A DNA stretch of 44,588 bases from Deltaproteobacteria bacterium (GTDB lineage: Bacteria; Myxococcota; B64-G9). The stretch is from contig JAFGRB010000299.1 in assembly GCA_016935365.1 (NCBI GenBank), positions 1-44,588 of the forward strand. Direction: 5' to 3'. A program made the translations under genes and the position numbers. Position 1 is the first letter of the stretch; every line of letters starts with the position of its first letter. The notes beneath the pieces were generated by a model. That model saw nothing but the letters and a program-made list of their open reading frames with translations. It was not told the DNA's origin and did no database searches. Of the stretch, positions 25,727 to 33,441 are shown one piece after another.

Positions 25727-25755
25727 TTGTCTTCGCCCGGTGTCCGTGCTAGCCT
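25727..25755 (+). promoter_or_regulatory. Predicted promoter of the HAD gene, near-leaderless
   Basis: TTGTCT (25727-25732), a 17-nt spacer and TAGCCT (25750-25755) are present, with TG just upstream of the -10 (an extended -10). The expected start site is about 25762, two bases before ATG 25764, and no ribosome site is visible. This gene is therefore probably read from an almost leaderless messenger. Confidence 0.45.
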
Positions 25756-25763
25756 GCCGCCCC

Positions 25764-26585
25764 ATGCCGCGCTACAAGCTGTGCTACTTCGACGTGGACG
25801 AGACGCTGGTCGATGAGACTGCCAGGCTTGCCGGGCAGCTCCTGCCGGAGCTCGACGCGGCGCTCCGCGCTTGCGGGCAGCGGGGAATACGGCTGGGGCT
25901 GGCCACCGGCCGCATGCTCGAGGCGGCCAGGCCGTATGCGGATCTGGTCGGGGCGAGCGCCCCGTTGATCCTATACAACGGCGCGCGGATCCAGGACGCG
26001 GAGAGCGGCGAGGTGCTCTTCGGCCTGGAGCTGGAGCCCGAAGAGACCCGGCGGGCGCTGCGGCTCGCCAGGAAGCACGGCCTGCACGTGAACTTCTACC
26101 AGGACGAGGAGATCCTCATCGAGGCCGAGAGCGAAGCCGCCCGCAGCTCGGCCCGCAAGGACGGAGTCCAGCAGCGGCTGGTGCGCGACCTCGATGCAGC
26201 CGTACGCGCCGATCGCGGGCCAACCAAGCTGCTGTGCATCGGTCCGGGTGAACGGCTGGAGGCTCTGAAGACCGATTTCGACTCCAAACCGCATCTGGCC
26301 GAGCTGGTCCGCTCCGAGCCGACTTACATGGAAGTACTACCTCACGGCGTGAGCAAGGGTGCCGCGCTCTCGAGGGTCGCGGCCATGCTCGAGGTGCCAC
26401 CCGAGTCGATCGCCGCGTTCGGCGATTCGAACAACGACATCGAGATGCTCGAGTATGCCGGGCTGGGCGTGGCCGTGGCCAACGCGCTCGATGCGGTCAA
26501 GCGGGCGTCCGACCTGGTGGCGCCCAGGCCGAATGGGACGGGCGTGGCCGATGTGCTCCGAGCGCATGTACTTGCGAGGGATTGA
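25764..26585 (+). CDS. HAD-superfamily phosphatase, Cof type
   Basis: This 273-residue protein has all HAD motifs: motif I FDVDETLVDE with D10 and D12, motif II near LGLATGR (about 52-58), motif III with a conserved Lys in HGVSKGAAL, and motif IV FGDSNNDIEM. The size and the alpha/beta cap fit the Cof subfamily of sugar- or cofactor-phosphate phosphatases. The substrate cannot be told. ATG 25764 was chosen over the upstream GTG 25740 because of the start of the conserved core and the promoter position. Confidence 0.88.
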   Translation: MPRYKLCYFDVDETLVDETARLAGQLLPELDAALRACGQRGIRLGLATGRMLEAARPYADLVGASAPLILYNGARIQDAESGEVLFGLELEPEETRRALRLARKHGLHVNFYQDEEILIEAESEAARSSARKDGVQQRLVRDLDAAVRADRGPTKLLCIGPGERLEALKTDFDSKPHLAELVRSEPTYMEVLPHGVSKGAALSRVAAMLEVPPESIAAFGDSNNDIEMLEYAGLGVAVANALDAVKRASDLVAPRPNGTGVADVLRAHVLARD

Positions 26586-26722
26586 AGTCCTGCCAAGCCG
26601 GGCAGCTGCGACCGAGCGATCCGAAGCGGGTGTGCTGCTCGCCAGCAGCGCGCAGGACCGGCAGGGGCCTGCGCCAGCAAGATGGTGAGGATCGAGGAGA
26701 TACTCTAGGAGCCGGCCAGTCC

Positions 26723-28504
26723 ATGCCCCCAGTGTTGTCATCTCCTCCGGAGGCCTCGGATGCCTTCGAGAGCCTGGTCAGCCAGTTCTCGTCCGCCACG
26801 GACTGCTTCCGGGAGCTCGTCCAGAACAGCATCGACGCTGGAAGCCTGACGATCGAGGTCTGGCTGGAGTTCGTGCCGGGAGACGGCCCCTTGGGCACCA
26901 TCGCGGTCCACGTGGACGACTACGGTGAGGGCATGGACGAGCGCGTGGTGCACGAGGAGCTCACCCGGTTGTTCGCATCCAGCAAGGACCGGGATCTGAC
27001 GAAGATCGGCAAGTTCGGAATCGGCTTCGTGTCGGTCTTCGCCCTCCGTCCGAAGGCGGTGCTCATCCACACCGGCCGCGAAGGTTGTTATCTGGAGGTG
27101 CTGATCGAGGAAGACCGCTCTTACAGCTGCGAGCGTATCGACACGCCGGTGGAGGGAACCCGGGTGACCGTGTTCATCGCCGGAGATCGGCAAGACCACG
27201 TCGACCTGTGCGCGCGAGCCCGCGAGGCTCTGGCTCGCTGGTGCTGCCATTCGGATGTGGAGATCACCTTCGAGGATCGCAGTGACCCCGAAAGCTGCGG
27301 TCCCGAGAAGATCGCCGAGCCCTTCCAGCTATCCGGCCTGTGCCCGGTGGAGCATAGCGAGCCCGGCACGCAGATCGTGATGGCCTACGACCGGCCTCCC
27401 AGCTATGGCTTCTACAACCGGGGCCTCGCCCTGCTGGTCACCGGCGACGTGGAGGAGGCGCTTCCCGAGCATGTGTCGGCGTTTCGCCATGTGTCATTCA
27501 AGATCAAGTCGCGCTACCTCGAGCACACGTTGAGCCGAGAGACGGTCTTTCGCGACGCGAGCTTCGACAAGGCCGTCCAGAAGCTGATCGAGCTGCGGCG
27601 CGGTCCGCTGCGCCGTGCTCTCGTCGAGAACCTGACTGCGCTGGCGGCCAGCGGTGAGCAGGAGCCCGCGTCGGAAGACCGATACATGCGCTTGCTCGAG
27701 ATTCTGGCCGAAGAGGATTCGGACTTTCTCGTCGCGGAGGGCAAGCAGCCCGTGCTGCGCACCTGGAACGGACAGGCGACGACGCTCGAGCAGGCCTTTC
27801 GGAGCCTTCTGGTCCACGGTCGGGTCTTTGTCTCCACCCGGCGCTCGGTCTTGGTGGATAGGCTGTGTGAACGACGCATGCTCGTTTTCCGGGGAGACGG
27901 CCGCCGCAGCGAGCGGGATGAGCCGATGCGCACACTGCTCTCGCGTTCCCTGCTGGCTCAAGAAAGCAGGAGCTTACTGGGCATGCTCGGGAAGTGGACG
28001 GGTCTGGACCTGCGGGCGGATGTCCTCAAGGCGGGATCCTGGTTCGCCTACGATCTCTGGGCTCGATCCGGGCAGCGGGTCGTGGATCCGCACCGGGTCT
28101 TCAGGGCGCTGGAGATCGACCCGCAGCCGCTTGTCGAGCTGCGTGCGCTGGTGGACGGCGCAGCCTGCGCGCTGGAGGAGATCGGCGCGCCTTACAAGAG
28201 AGTCTCGACCTGCCGCCTCGCGGATCCGGAGATCGCACCGCCACTGTTCCTGATCGGGCCAGAGCTCGATCCGCTCATGGCCAGGCCTCCGGACTCCCTG
28301 GAGCCGGACGCGCAGCGCTCGAGCGCGGTGGCGATCAACAGAGATCACCCGCGTCTGGCCATGTTCCAGCGCATCCATGCGCGCTGGCCAGCGCTGGCCG
28401 TCTACGCCCTGGCCAAGGACCTCTTGCTCGCGACGGATCAGCTCCTCGATCGGGACCAGGCGCTCATGGACGCAGCCCGTCGGATCTGCGAGAAGAAGGG
28501 CTGA
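26723..28504 (+). CDS. Hsp90-like (GHKL) ATPase
   Basis: This 593-residue protein has a complete Bergerat ATP-binding fold in its first 155 residues. The N-box is E31-LVQ-N35, the G1 box D66-YGEGM, the G2 box KIGKFGIGFVS (97-104) and the G3 box GT at 145-146. The G2 sequence is close to that of HtpG/Hsp90. The remaining 430 residues do not show the Hsp90 middle and C-terminal landmarks I know, so this is not HtpG itself. GGAG lies about 11 nt before ATG 26723; the frame is open further upstream without a better start. The next gene begins 3 nt after its stop and encodes a degenerate homologue, so the two probably work as a complex. The client or target is unknown. Confidence 0.82.
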   Translation: MPPVLSSPPEASDAFESLVSQFSSATDCFRELVQNSIDAGSLTIEVWLEFVPGDGPLGTIAVHVDDYGEGMDERVVHEELTRLFASSKDRDLTKIGKFGIGFVSVFALRPKAVLIHTGREGCYLEVLIEEDRSYSCERIDTPVEGTRVTVFIAGDRQDHVDLCARAREALARWCCHSDVEITFEDRSDPESCGPEKIAEPFQLSGLCPVEHSEPGTQIVMAYDRPPSYGFYNRGLALLVTGDVEEALPEHVSAFRHVSFKIKSRYLEHTLSRETVFRDASFDKAVQKLIELRRGPLRRALVENLTALAASGEQEPASEDRYMRLLEILAEEDSDFLVAEGKQPVLRTWNGQATTLEQAFRSLLVHGRVFVSTRRSVLVDRLCERRMLVFRGDGRRSERDEPMRTLLSRSLLAQESRSLLGMLGKWTGLDLRADVLKAGSWFAYDLWARSGQRVVDPHRVFRALEIDPQPLVELRALVDGAACALEEIGAPYKRVSTCRLADPEIAPPLFLIGPELDPLMARPPDSLEPDAQRSSAVAINRDHPRLAMFQRIHARWPALAVYALAKDLLLATDQLLDRDQALMDAARRICEKKG

Positions 28505-28507
28505 GCC

Positions 28508-31500
28508 GTGGAGGCCATCGAGCAGGTCATCGCGCAGAGCCGGCTGGGGTCTGGCCGTGCCCGGAAGCGGCAATTCACGCTGGACCGAGAGCGGGCCGTG
28601 GAGAAGATGCGCCGCTTTGCCCTGGCCGAGCCGTGCTACTACGTGTTGGAGCTGATCCAGGCTGCCGTGGCCAACGGGGCGACCTCAATCGACGTGCAGA
28701 TCGAGGAGGACAACCTGTGCTTCGCCTGGACTGGCGGCGGACTACGTGCGGCCGATATCGCCCGCCTCTTCGACTTCCTCTTCGCCTCCAAGGACAGGAT
28801 TGAGCTCAGCCACCTCCGGGAGCTGGCGCTGGGGATCAACGCCCTGCTGCTCTTCGAGCCGGACGAGATCGACATGCTGTCCGGAGATGGCAGCCTGGTG
28901 GGCACCACGGCCATGGTGCTGCGGCATGGCCGTGAGGATACCCTGGAGGTGGGGCCGGCGGATCGCGCGGTCTGCGGTACCTGGATCTGGGCCAGGGGGT
29001 TGAAACGCAAGAAGGTCTCCAGGCTCGGACAGCATGCATGCGGCGAGCACGAGGCAATCGAGACACGCTGTCTGGCACTGCCCGTGCCCCTGCTTCTCGA
29101 CGGGAGCGTGCCCTTCGGCCGTACGCCGAGGCGCTTGCCGATCCCCTTCGGCTACAGTCCCTGCCAGTCCTTCGACGAGGGAGACCTCTACGGCACGCTG
29201 GGCGTGTGTGTGCTGGAGAGGTCCGGCTTTCGCTTGCTGACCCACGGCGTGTGGATCCAGACCGTGGAGATGGAGCTGGTGCCGGGCAAGTTGCTGGGCG
29301 GGGTGGTGAACTTCGACCGGCTCAGAAAGACCGCCGATCACTCGGCCATCGTCCAGGACAGCGTCTTCGAGGAGATGCAGCTCCGATTACGGCCTTATGC
29401 CCGCAGGCTGCTCTTTAATGTCCCGCAGGCCGACCTGCACGAGATGCGTCTGCTGGATGGCGAATCCATACCGGCCAAGACGCTGGCGAGCTGGCTCAGG
29501 GCGCAGGCGCGCATCGTGCTCGTTCCGCAGCACGTGCAGTGGGTGCCCGACAAGAAGCAGCTGGCTCTGGCCATCGGCAAGGCCTTGGTGTGCCCGGTCG
29601 TGGCTTGCCCGGAGGGTGCCCGGGAGGCAGTGCGCCGCATCGCCGCCGAATGCGTCCAGATCGTAGAACCCGAGCTCGACGATGAGGAACTCGGCTTCTT
29701 CGCCCAGGCGCCGGCTCTTCCACCGCCCGAGCCCTGGCTGGTGTGCCCTCGGGTCTTGAGCCCGACACCTGTAAGTCATCTCCCGGCCAGCCTGGCTGAA
29801 CCGTTCGCGGCCCGTCAGAGTACGGGCCGGATCGAGGCCTGTCTGTATGCGCCGGTCCGGGCGCAAAGCCGCACCAGCACCTGGGTCAGGATCGAGACGT
29901 TCGGACGGGTGGCCTGGCAGGCGGCTCTGTCTAGCCCTTACCCCGGCCAGGTGGTCGTGATCCGAGTTCCAGATGCAGCCCCCCTAGCGGTGGCACGGAT
30001 CGGAGCGGAGCTCGCACGCCATGTGCTTCGACGATGCCGCGACGAGCAAGCTGAGCTCGCCGGTCGCGCGCTTGCCAATATGGCCAAAGGAGGCTTGGAG
30101 CGCTCACAGGCCGCCCTGGCCCTGGTCTGCGCCGATGCGATGGTACGCCTGGCCGAAGGCGGACCGGCCGATAGGCTATGGGTTCGGATCGACCCCCTGA
30201 GCCTGGATCCGCTCTGGCTTGAGCGGCCAATGCTTCGAACGCTGGATGGGAGCCCCCAGTCGCTGAGACAAGTCCAGGAAGCGCTCAGCGCGACGGGCAT
30301 GGTGTATGGCAGCTTGCCCGAGGTGCCACCCGATTCGGACGGGCTGGATCGCAGCCAGATTCTGGCGCTTTCGCCCTGGCAGGAGAGGTTGCTTCTGGGG
30401 CTGCTCGGCGAAGCGGCCTACGTGCGGGTCGACGGCAGGGACGTGCTGGCCCGTGAAGGAGGTGTGGTCTGCCGAGACATCGCCTGGGGGTTGCGGCCGT
30501 TTCGAGACGATTTTCCGCTCCTGGCCGAGGGCGCCGATCCGGCGGCGCTCGCCTTGGAGGAGCGCGAGCGGGTCGTGTGTGGGCTTACGCGATCCCTCAT
30601 CGACTGCTTCCTGGATCGGCCCAGCTATCCGCTCGCGCTGCGGGCAGCGACTGCGTCCGGTCAGGAGGAGAACAGGCGACACGCTTGCCGGCACCTGCAG
30701 TATCTCGTGCTGCGCGGTCTTGAGCACGCGAGCCCGACCGAGCGAAAGGCGCTCCTGTCCATGGGTGTGCTCGACTTGAATCTCTTTGCCGACATCGAGG
30801 GCCGGCCGGTGACGGCTCGGGCCTTGATCGACGCGCTGGAGAACGGGGACGAGCTCTCGCTCGCTTACGCGGGCGGTCTGGACAGCGAGTTGCTCGGGAG
30901 GCTCGGCTCGCAAACGGGCTCGGAGTCGCATTTCGACTTGAGAAGCCCGATTGCGGCCAGCCCCTGGCTGGCCATGCTGCTTCACGGGCGCGGCCGGCTG
31001 CGGGCTGCCTGGGACTTCGATCTGGGCGAGGGCGTGATCGGCGACTCGGGGGGAAAGGACCAGGTGCTCTCGGCGCCGGTGGTCGGACCGGACTGGCATG
31101 GAGAGATAGGCCTGTGTAGCGAGGCTGATGCACGAGCGGCTGTGATGATCCTGGACGAGCGGAACCGCCCGGTCGACGTCTTGACGGGCTCGGCCGCTCG
31201 TCTCGGGCTGAGCGGATACGTGCGACTGGTTGAGGGCGGGTGGAGCCAGGCTCTCCGACAAAAACTGGTCCGGGCCGTGGAGCGGACCGTGGCGACTCTG
31301 GTCGAGCGCGGCATCTCCAGGGCATCAGAGGGCGAGGAAGCCGATCGAGCCCTGGTGCGGATGCTGCTCGCTCACGTCACGGGCCACCTGCACTTCACGC
31401 GAGATCCCCACGGCGCGGTCGTTCCGGAGCTCACGAGCTCGCAGGTCCAAGACGCGGCGGCCCTGGCGCTGATCTCGGACGGCGAAGGTGGTCGGCTGTC

Positions 31501-32071
31501 GATCTGGCAGCTCGTGGAGGAGTTCTGCGCTTTCAGCCCGGGTCGCAGACCGAAGATCTCGCGGGCGCTGGCCTGTCCGGCGAACGCCGACCTTGCGCCC
31601 TTGCTGCGAGAGCTGGTCGACGACGCCCGCGTCGCGCACCCGCCAAGCGCTCCGCTTCGCCGGGCACAGGACGAGACGGCCTGCTTGGGCTTGTGGCTCG
31701 GGGGCTGGCTTCACGAGCTGCGGTCGGACAGGCCCGAGCGGGCGGTCCGTGTGTTGCTGGTCACACCCGAGCAGCAGTCGGAAGACGAGGACTGGCTCGG
31801 AGAGGATCTGGCCTGTTACCGCGAGCAGGTGATGGACGTGCCAGGCGAGGGATGCCTCTACGTCAACGAACGCCATGCGCTGCTCGTGCGCATCGTTCGC
31901 GGGGAGGCCGGCGCAGAGGATGTCGCCTGGCTGCTCCTGGCCCTATACGCCCACTTGAACGAGAGCCAGCTCCGGGTCAGCAACGAGCACGAGCTGGCTT
32001 TCCAGGCGCGGGTCTTCGAGGCGCTGGAGCGCGGGCAGCTCGACCCGGTCAGCATCCAGACCGGCGCGTGA
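28508..32071 (+). CDS. 1187-residue protein with degenerate Hsp90-like domain
   Basis: This very large soluble protein has a GTG start 3 nt after the previous stop. Its N-terminus aligns with the neighbouring ATPase: ELIQAAVANGA against ELVQNSIDAG, LFASKDRIELSHLRELALGINALLLFEP against LFASSKDRDLTKIGKFGIGFVSVFALRP. The Mg-binding Asn is replaced (A52), the adenine-binding Asp is replaced (W74 in FAWTGGGL) and the Gly-rich G2 box is lost, so ATP hydrolysis is not expected. The other 1000 residues show no family I recognise, no signal peptide and no transmembrane helix. I read it as the regulatory or scaffold partner of the active ATPase. Confidence 0.75.
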   Translation: MEAIEQVIAQSRLGSGRARKRQFTLDRERAVEKMRRFALAEPCYYVLELIQAAVANGATSIDVQIEEDNLCFAWTGGGLRAADIARLFDFLFASKDRIELSHLRELALGINALLLFEPDEIDMLSGDGSLVGTTAMVLRHGREDTLEVGPADRAVCGTWIWARGLKRKKVSRLGQHACGEHEAIETRCLALPVPLLLDGSVPFGRTPRRLPIPFGYSPCQSFDEGDLYGTLGVCVLERSGFRLLTHGVWIQTVEMELVPGKLLGGVVNFDRLRKTADHSAIVQDSVFEEMQLRLRPYARRLLFNVPQADLHEMRLLDGESIPAKTLASWLRAQARIVLVPQHVQWVPDKKQLALAIGKALVCPVVACPEGAREAVRRIAAECVQIVEPELDDEELGFFAQAPALPPPEPWLVCPRVLSPTPVSHLPASLAEPFAARQSTGRIEACLYAPVRAQSRTSTWVRIETFGRVAWQAALSSPYPGQVVVIRVPDAAPLAVARIGAELARHVLRRCRDEQAELAGRALANMAKGGLERSQAALALVCADAMVRLAEGGPADRLWVRIDPLSLDPLWLERPMLRTLDGSPQSLRQVQEALSATGMVYGSLPEVPPDSDGLDRSQILALSPWQERLLLGLLGEAAYVRVDGRDVLAREGGVVCRDIAWGLRPFRDDFPLLAEGADPAALALEERERVVCGLTRSLIDCFLDRPSYPLALRAATASGQEENRRHACRHLQYLVLRGLEHASPTERKALLSMGVLDLNLFADIEGRPVTARALIDALENGDELSLAYAGGLDSELLGRLGSQTGSESHFDLRSPIAASPWLAMLLHGRGRLRAAWDFDLGEGVIGDSGGKDQVLSAPVVGPDWHGEIGLCSEADARAAVMILDERNRPVDVLTGSAARLGLSGYVRLVEGGWSQALRQKLVRAVERTVATLVERGISRASEGEEADRALVRMLLAHVTGHLHFTRDPHGAVVPELTSSQVQDAAALALISDGEGGRLSIWQLVEEFCAFSPGRRPKISRALACPANADLAPLLRELVDDARVAHPPSAPLRRAQDETACLGLWLGGWLHELRSDRPERAVRVLLVTPEQQSEDEDWLGEDLACYREQVMDVPGEGCLYVNERHALLVRIVRGEAGAEDVAWLLLALYAHLNESQLRVSNEHELAFQARVFEALERGQLDPVSIQTGA

Positions 32072-32123
32072 ATCGGTGTACCCGGGAATCGTGGCTGGAT
32101 CGTCTGACTGGATGGAGAGGCGG

Positions 32124-32630
32124 ATGGCTGCGGAGATCGAGCAGGCCTACCGGGAGCACGGCTGGCACGTCTACCGGCGTGCCCTGGGCATGCTCGGTAA
32201 CCCGGCCGAGGCCGAGGACGTCTGCCAGGAGGTCTTCTTGCGCCTGTGCGAGCACTACGACGATCTTCGGGACGCGCGCAAGCTGACGGCATGGCTGTTC
32301 CGGGTCAGCACCCACCGCTGCATCGACAGGTTGCGGCTGCGAAAGGACCACCGCCCGGAGCAGGTCGAGCTGCTGGGCCGGGCCGCGGACGCGGACGAGC
32401 GGGCCGCTCTGCGCGAGCTCGCCCTGATGGCGCTCGAGGGCGTGTCCGCCAGGGACCAAGAGCTGGCCGTGCTGCGATTCGTGGACGGACTGACCATGGA
32501 GGAGCTCGAGCAGACGAGCGGCCTGACCCGAAAGACCGTCTCCCGGCGCCTGGAGCGCTTCAGGACACGAGCCCGGAAGATCATGGCCAAGCATCGCCTT
32601 CGCGGCGAGGAGGGTGGAGATGCGGGCTGA
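32124..32630 (+). CDS. ECF RNA polymerase sigma factor
   Basis: This is a 168-residue protein from ATG 32124, with GGAG 6 nt upstream; in-frame starts at 32076 and 32112 have no ribosome site. Region 2 has RRALGMLGNPAEAEDVCQEVF and KLTAWLFRVSTHRCIDRLR. Region 4 has VSARDQELAVLRFVDGLTMEEL and TRKTVSRRLERFRTRARK. It lies 52 nt after the large GHKL-like gene and overlaps the anti-sigma gene by 11 nt, so it is in line with both. Confidence 0.9.
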   Translation: MAAEIEQAYREHGWHVYRRALGMLGNPAEAEDVCQEVFLRLCEHYDDLRDARKLTAWLFRVSTHRCIDRLRLRKDHRPEQVELLGRAADADERAALRELALMALEGVSARDQELAVLRFVDGLTMEELEQTSGLTRKTVSRRLERFRTRARKIMAKHRLRGEEGGDAG

Positions 32631-33384
32631 CGATCACCCCAGCGACTTCGCCCTGATCCGCTACCTGTGCCAGGAGAGCGATCCAGCCGATCGAGATCGA
32701 CTCCGGGCCCACCTGGATGCCTGCGAGGGCTGCCGCGCGCGCCTGGCGGAGATGGAGACAGAACGCGAGGCGTTCGTCGCAACGCACCCCTGGCGTCCGG
32801 TGCCGAGGGCCGGCGAGTCGAGGCTTTACAGCTTGTCGCGATGGCGCTGGGCGCTCGCGGCCGGGGCCTGCGCTGCGCTGGTGCTGGGTGCCCTGTTCGC
32901 GGTCTTCCTCTTTCGGAGCGAGACAGACGGGCGAGACATCCTGCTCAAGGGGGCGAGCGTCGCCTGGGTGGTCCTGCGGGCCGAGGAGCAGATCCCCTGG
33001 GAAGAGGGGCTCGCAGTCCGGGCCGGGGATCGGATCGGGATCTCCGTGCAGAGCCCGAGGCGGGTCCGGGCGGCGGTCGCGAGCGTCACGGAGGGAGGCC
33101 GGGTCGAGCTCCTAGCCCGCTCGCCGGCGGACGAGGGGGGTGTCCTGATCGAGGCCGGGCAGCGCACGGCGCTGCCGCTCAGCATCTTCGTCCGGCCGCC
33201 CGCAGAGCCCCAGCGGATTTTCGTGCTGCTCTGCCCGGCCGACAGGGACCCCCGCGAGATCGCAGACGCGCTCCGGTCACAGGCAGCAGAGCTCGCGGCT
33301 GCGGGGCGGCCGGCCTTCGAAATCGAGAGCCTTCCCGGGGAGATCGAGGGCGTTTTCCGCTCCCCCCCGATTGCGCTACCATGA
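32620..33384 (+). CDS. Zinc-finger anti-sigma factor, membrane-bound
   Basis: This is a 254-residue protein. The N-terminal zf-HC2 module has H31-LDA-C35-EG-C38. One transmembrane helix follows (about 73-96, WALAAGACAALVLGALFAVFLF). The periplasmic part (about 100-254) opens with a DILLKGASVAWVVLRAEEQ beta region. The layout is that of a ZAS-type anti-sigma factor that holds the upstream ECF factor at the membrane. ATG 32620 sits 5 nt after AGGAGGG; a GTG at 32614 is less well placed. Confidence 0.87.
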   Translation: MRADDHPSDFALIRYLCQESDPADRDRLRAHLDACEGCRARLAEMETEREAFVATHPWRPVPRAGESRLYSLSRWRWALAAGACAALVLGALFAVFLFRSETDGRDILLKGASVAWVVLRAEEQIPWEEGLAVRAGDRIGISVQSPRRVRAAVASVTEGGRVELLARSPADEGGVLIEAGQRTALPLSIFVRPPAEPQRIFVLLCPADRDPREIADALRSQAAELAAAGRPAFEIESLPGEIEGVFRSPPIALP

Positions 33385-33441
33385 TCGGGCTACCCGGAAT
33401 CGGGCTCCTGTTCGTCAAGGACTACGAACAGGAGGTGAACG

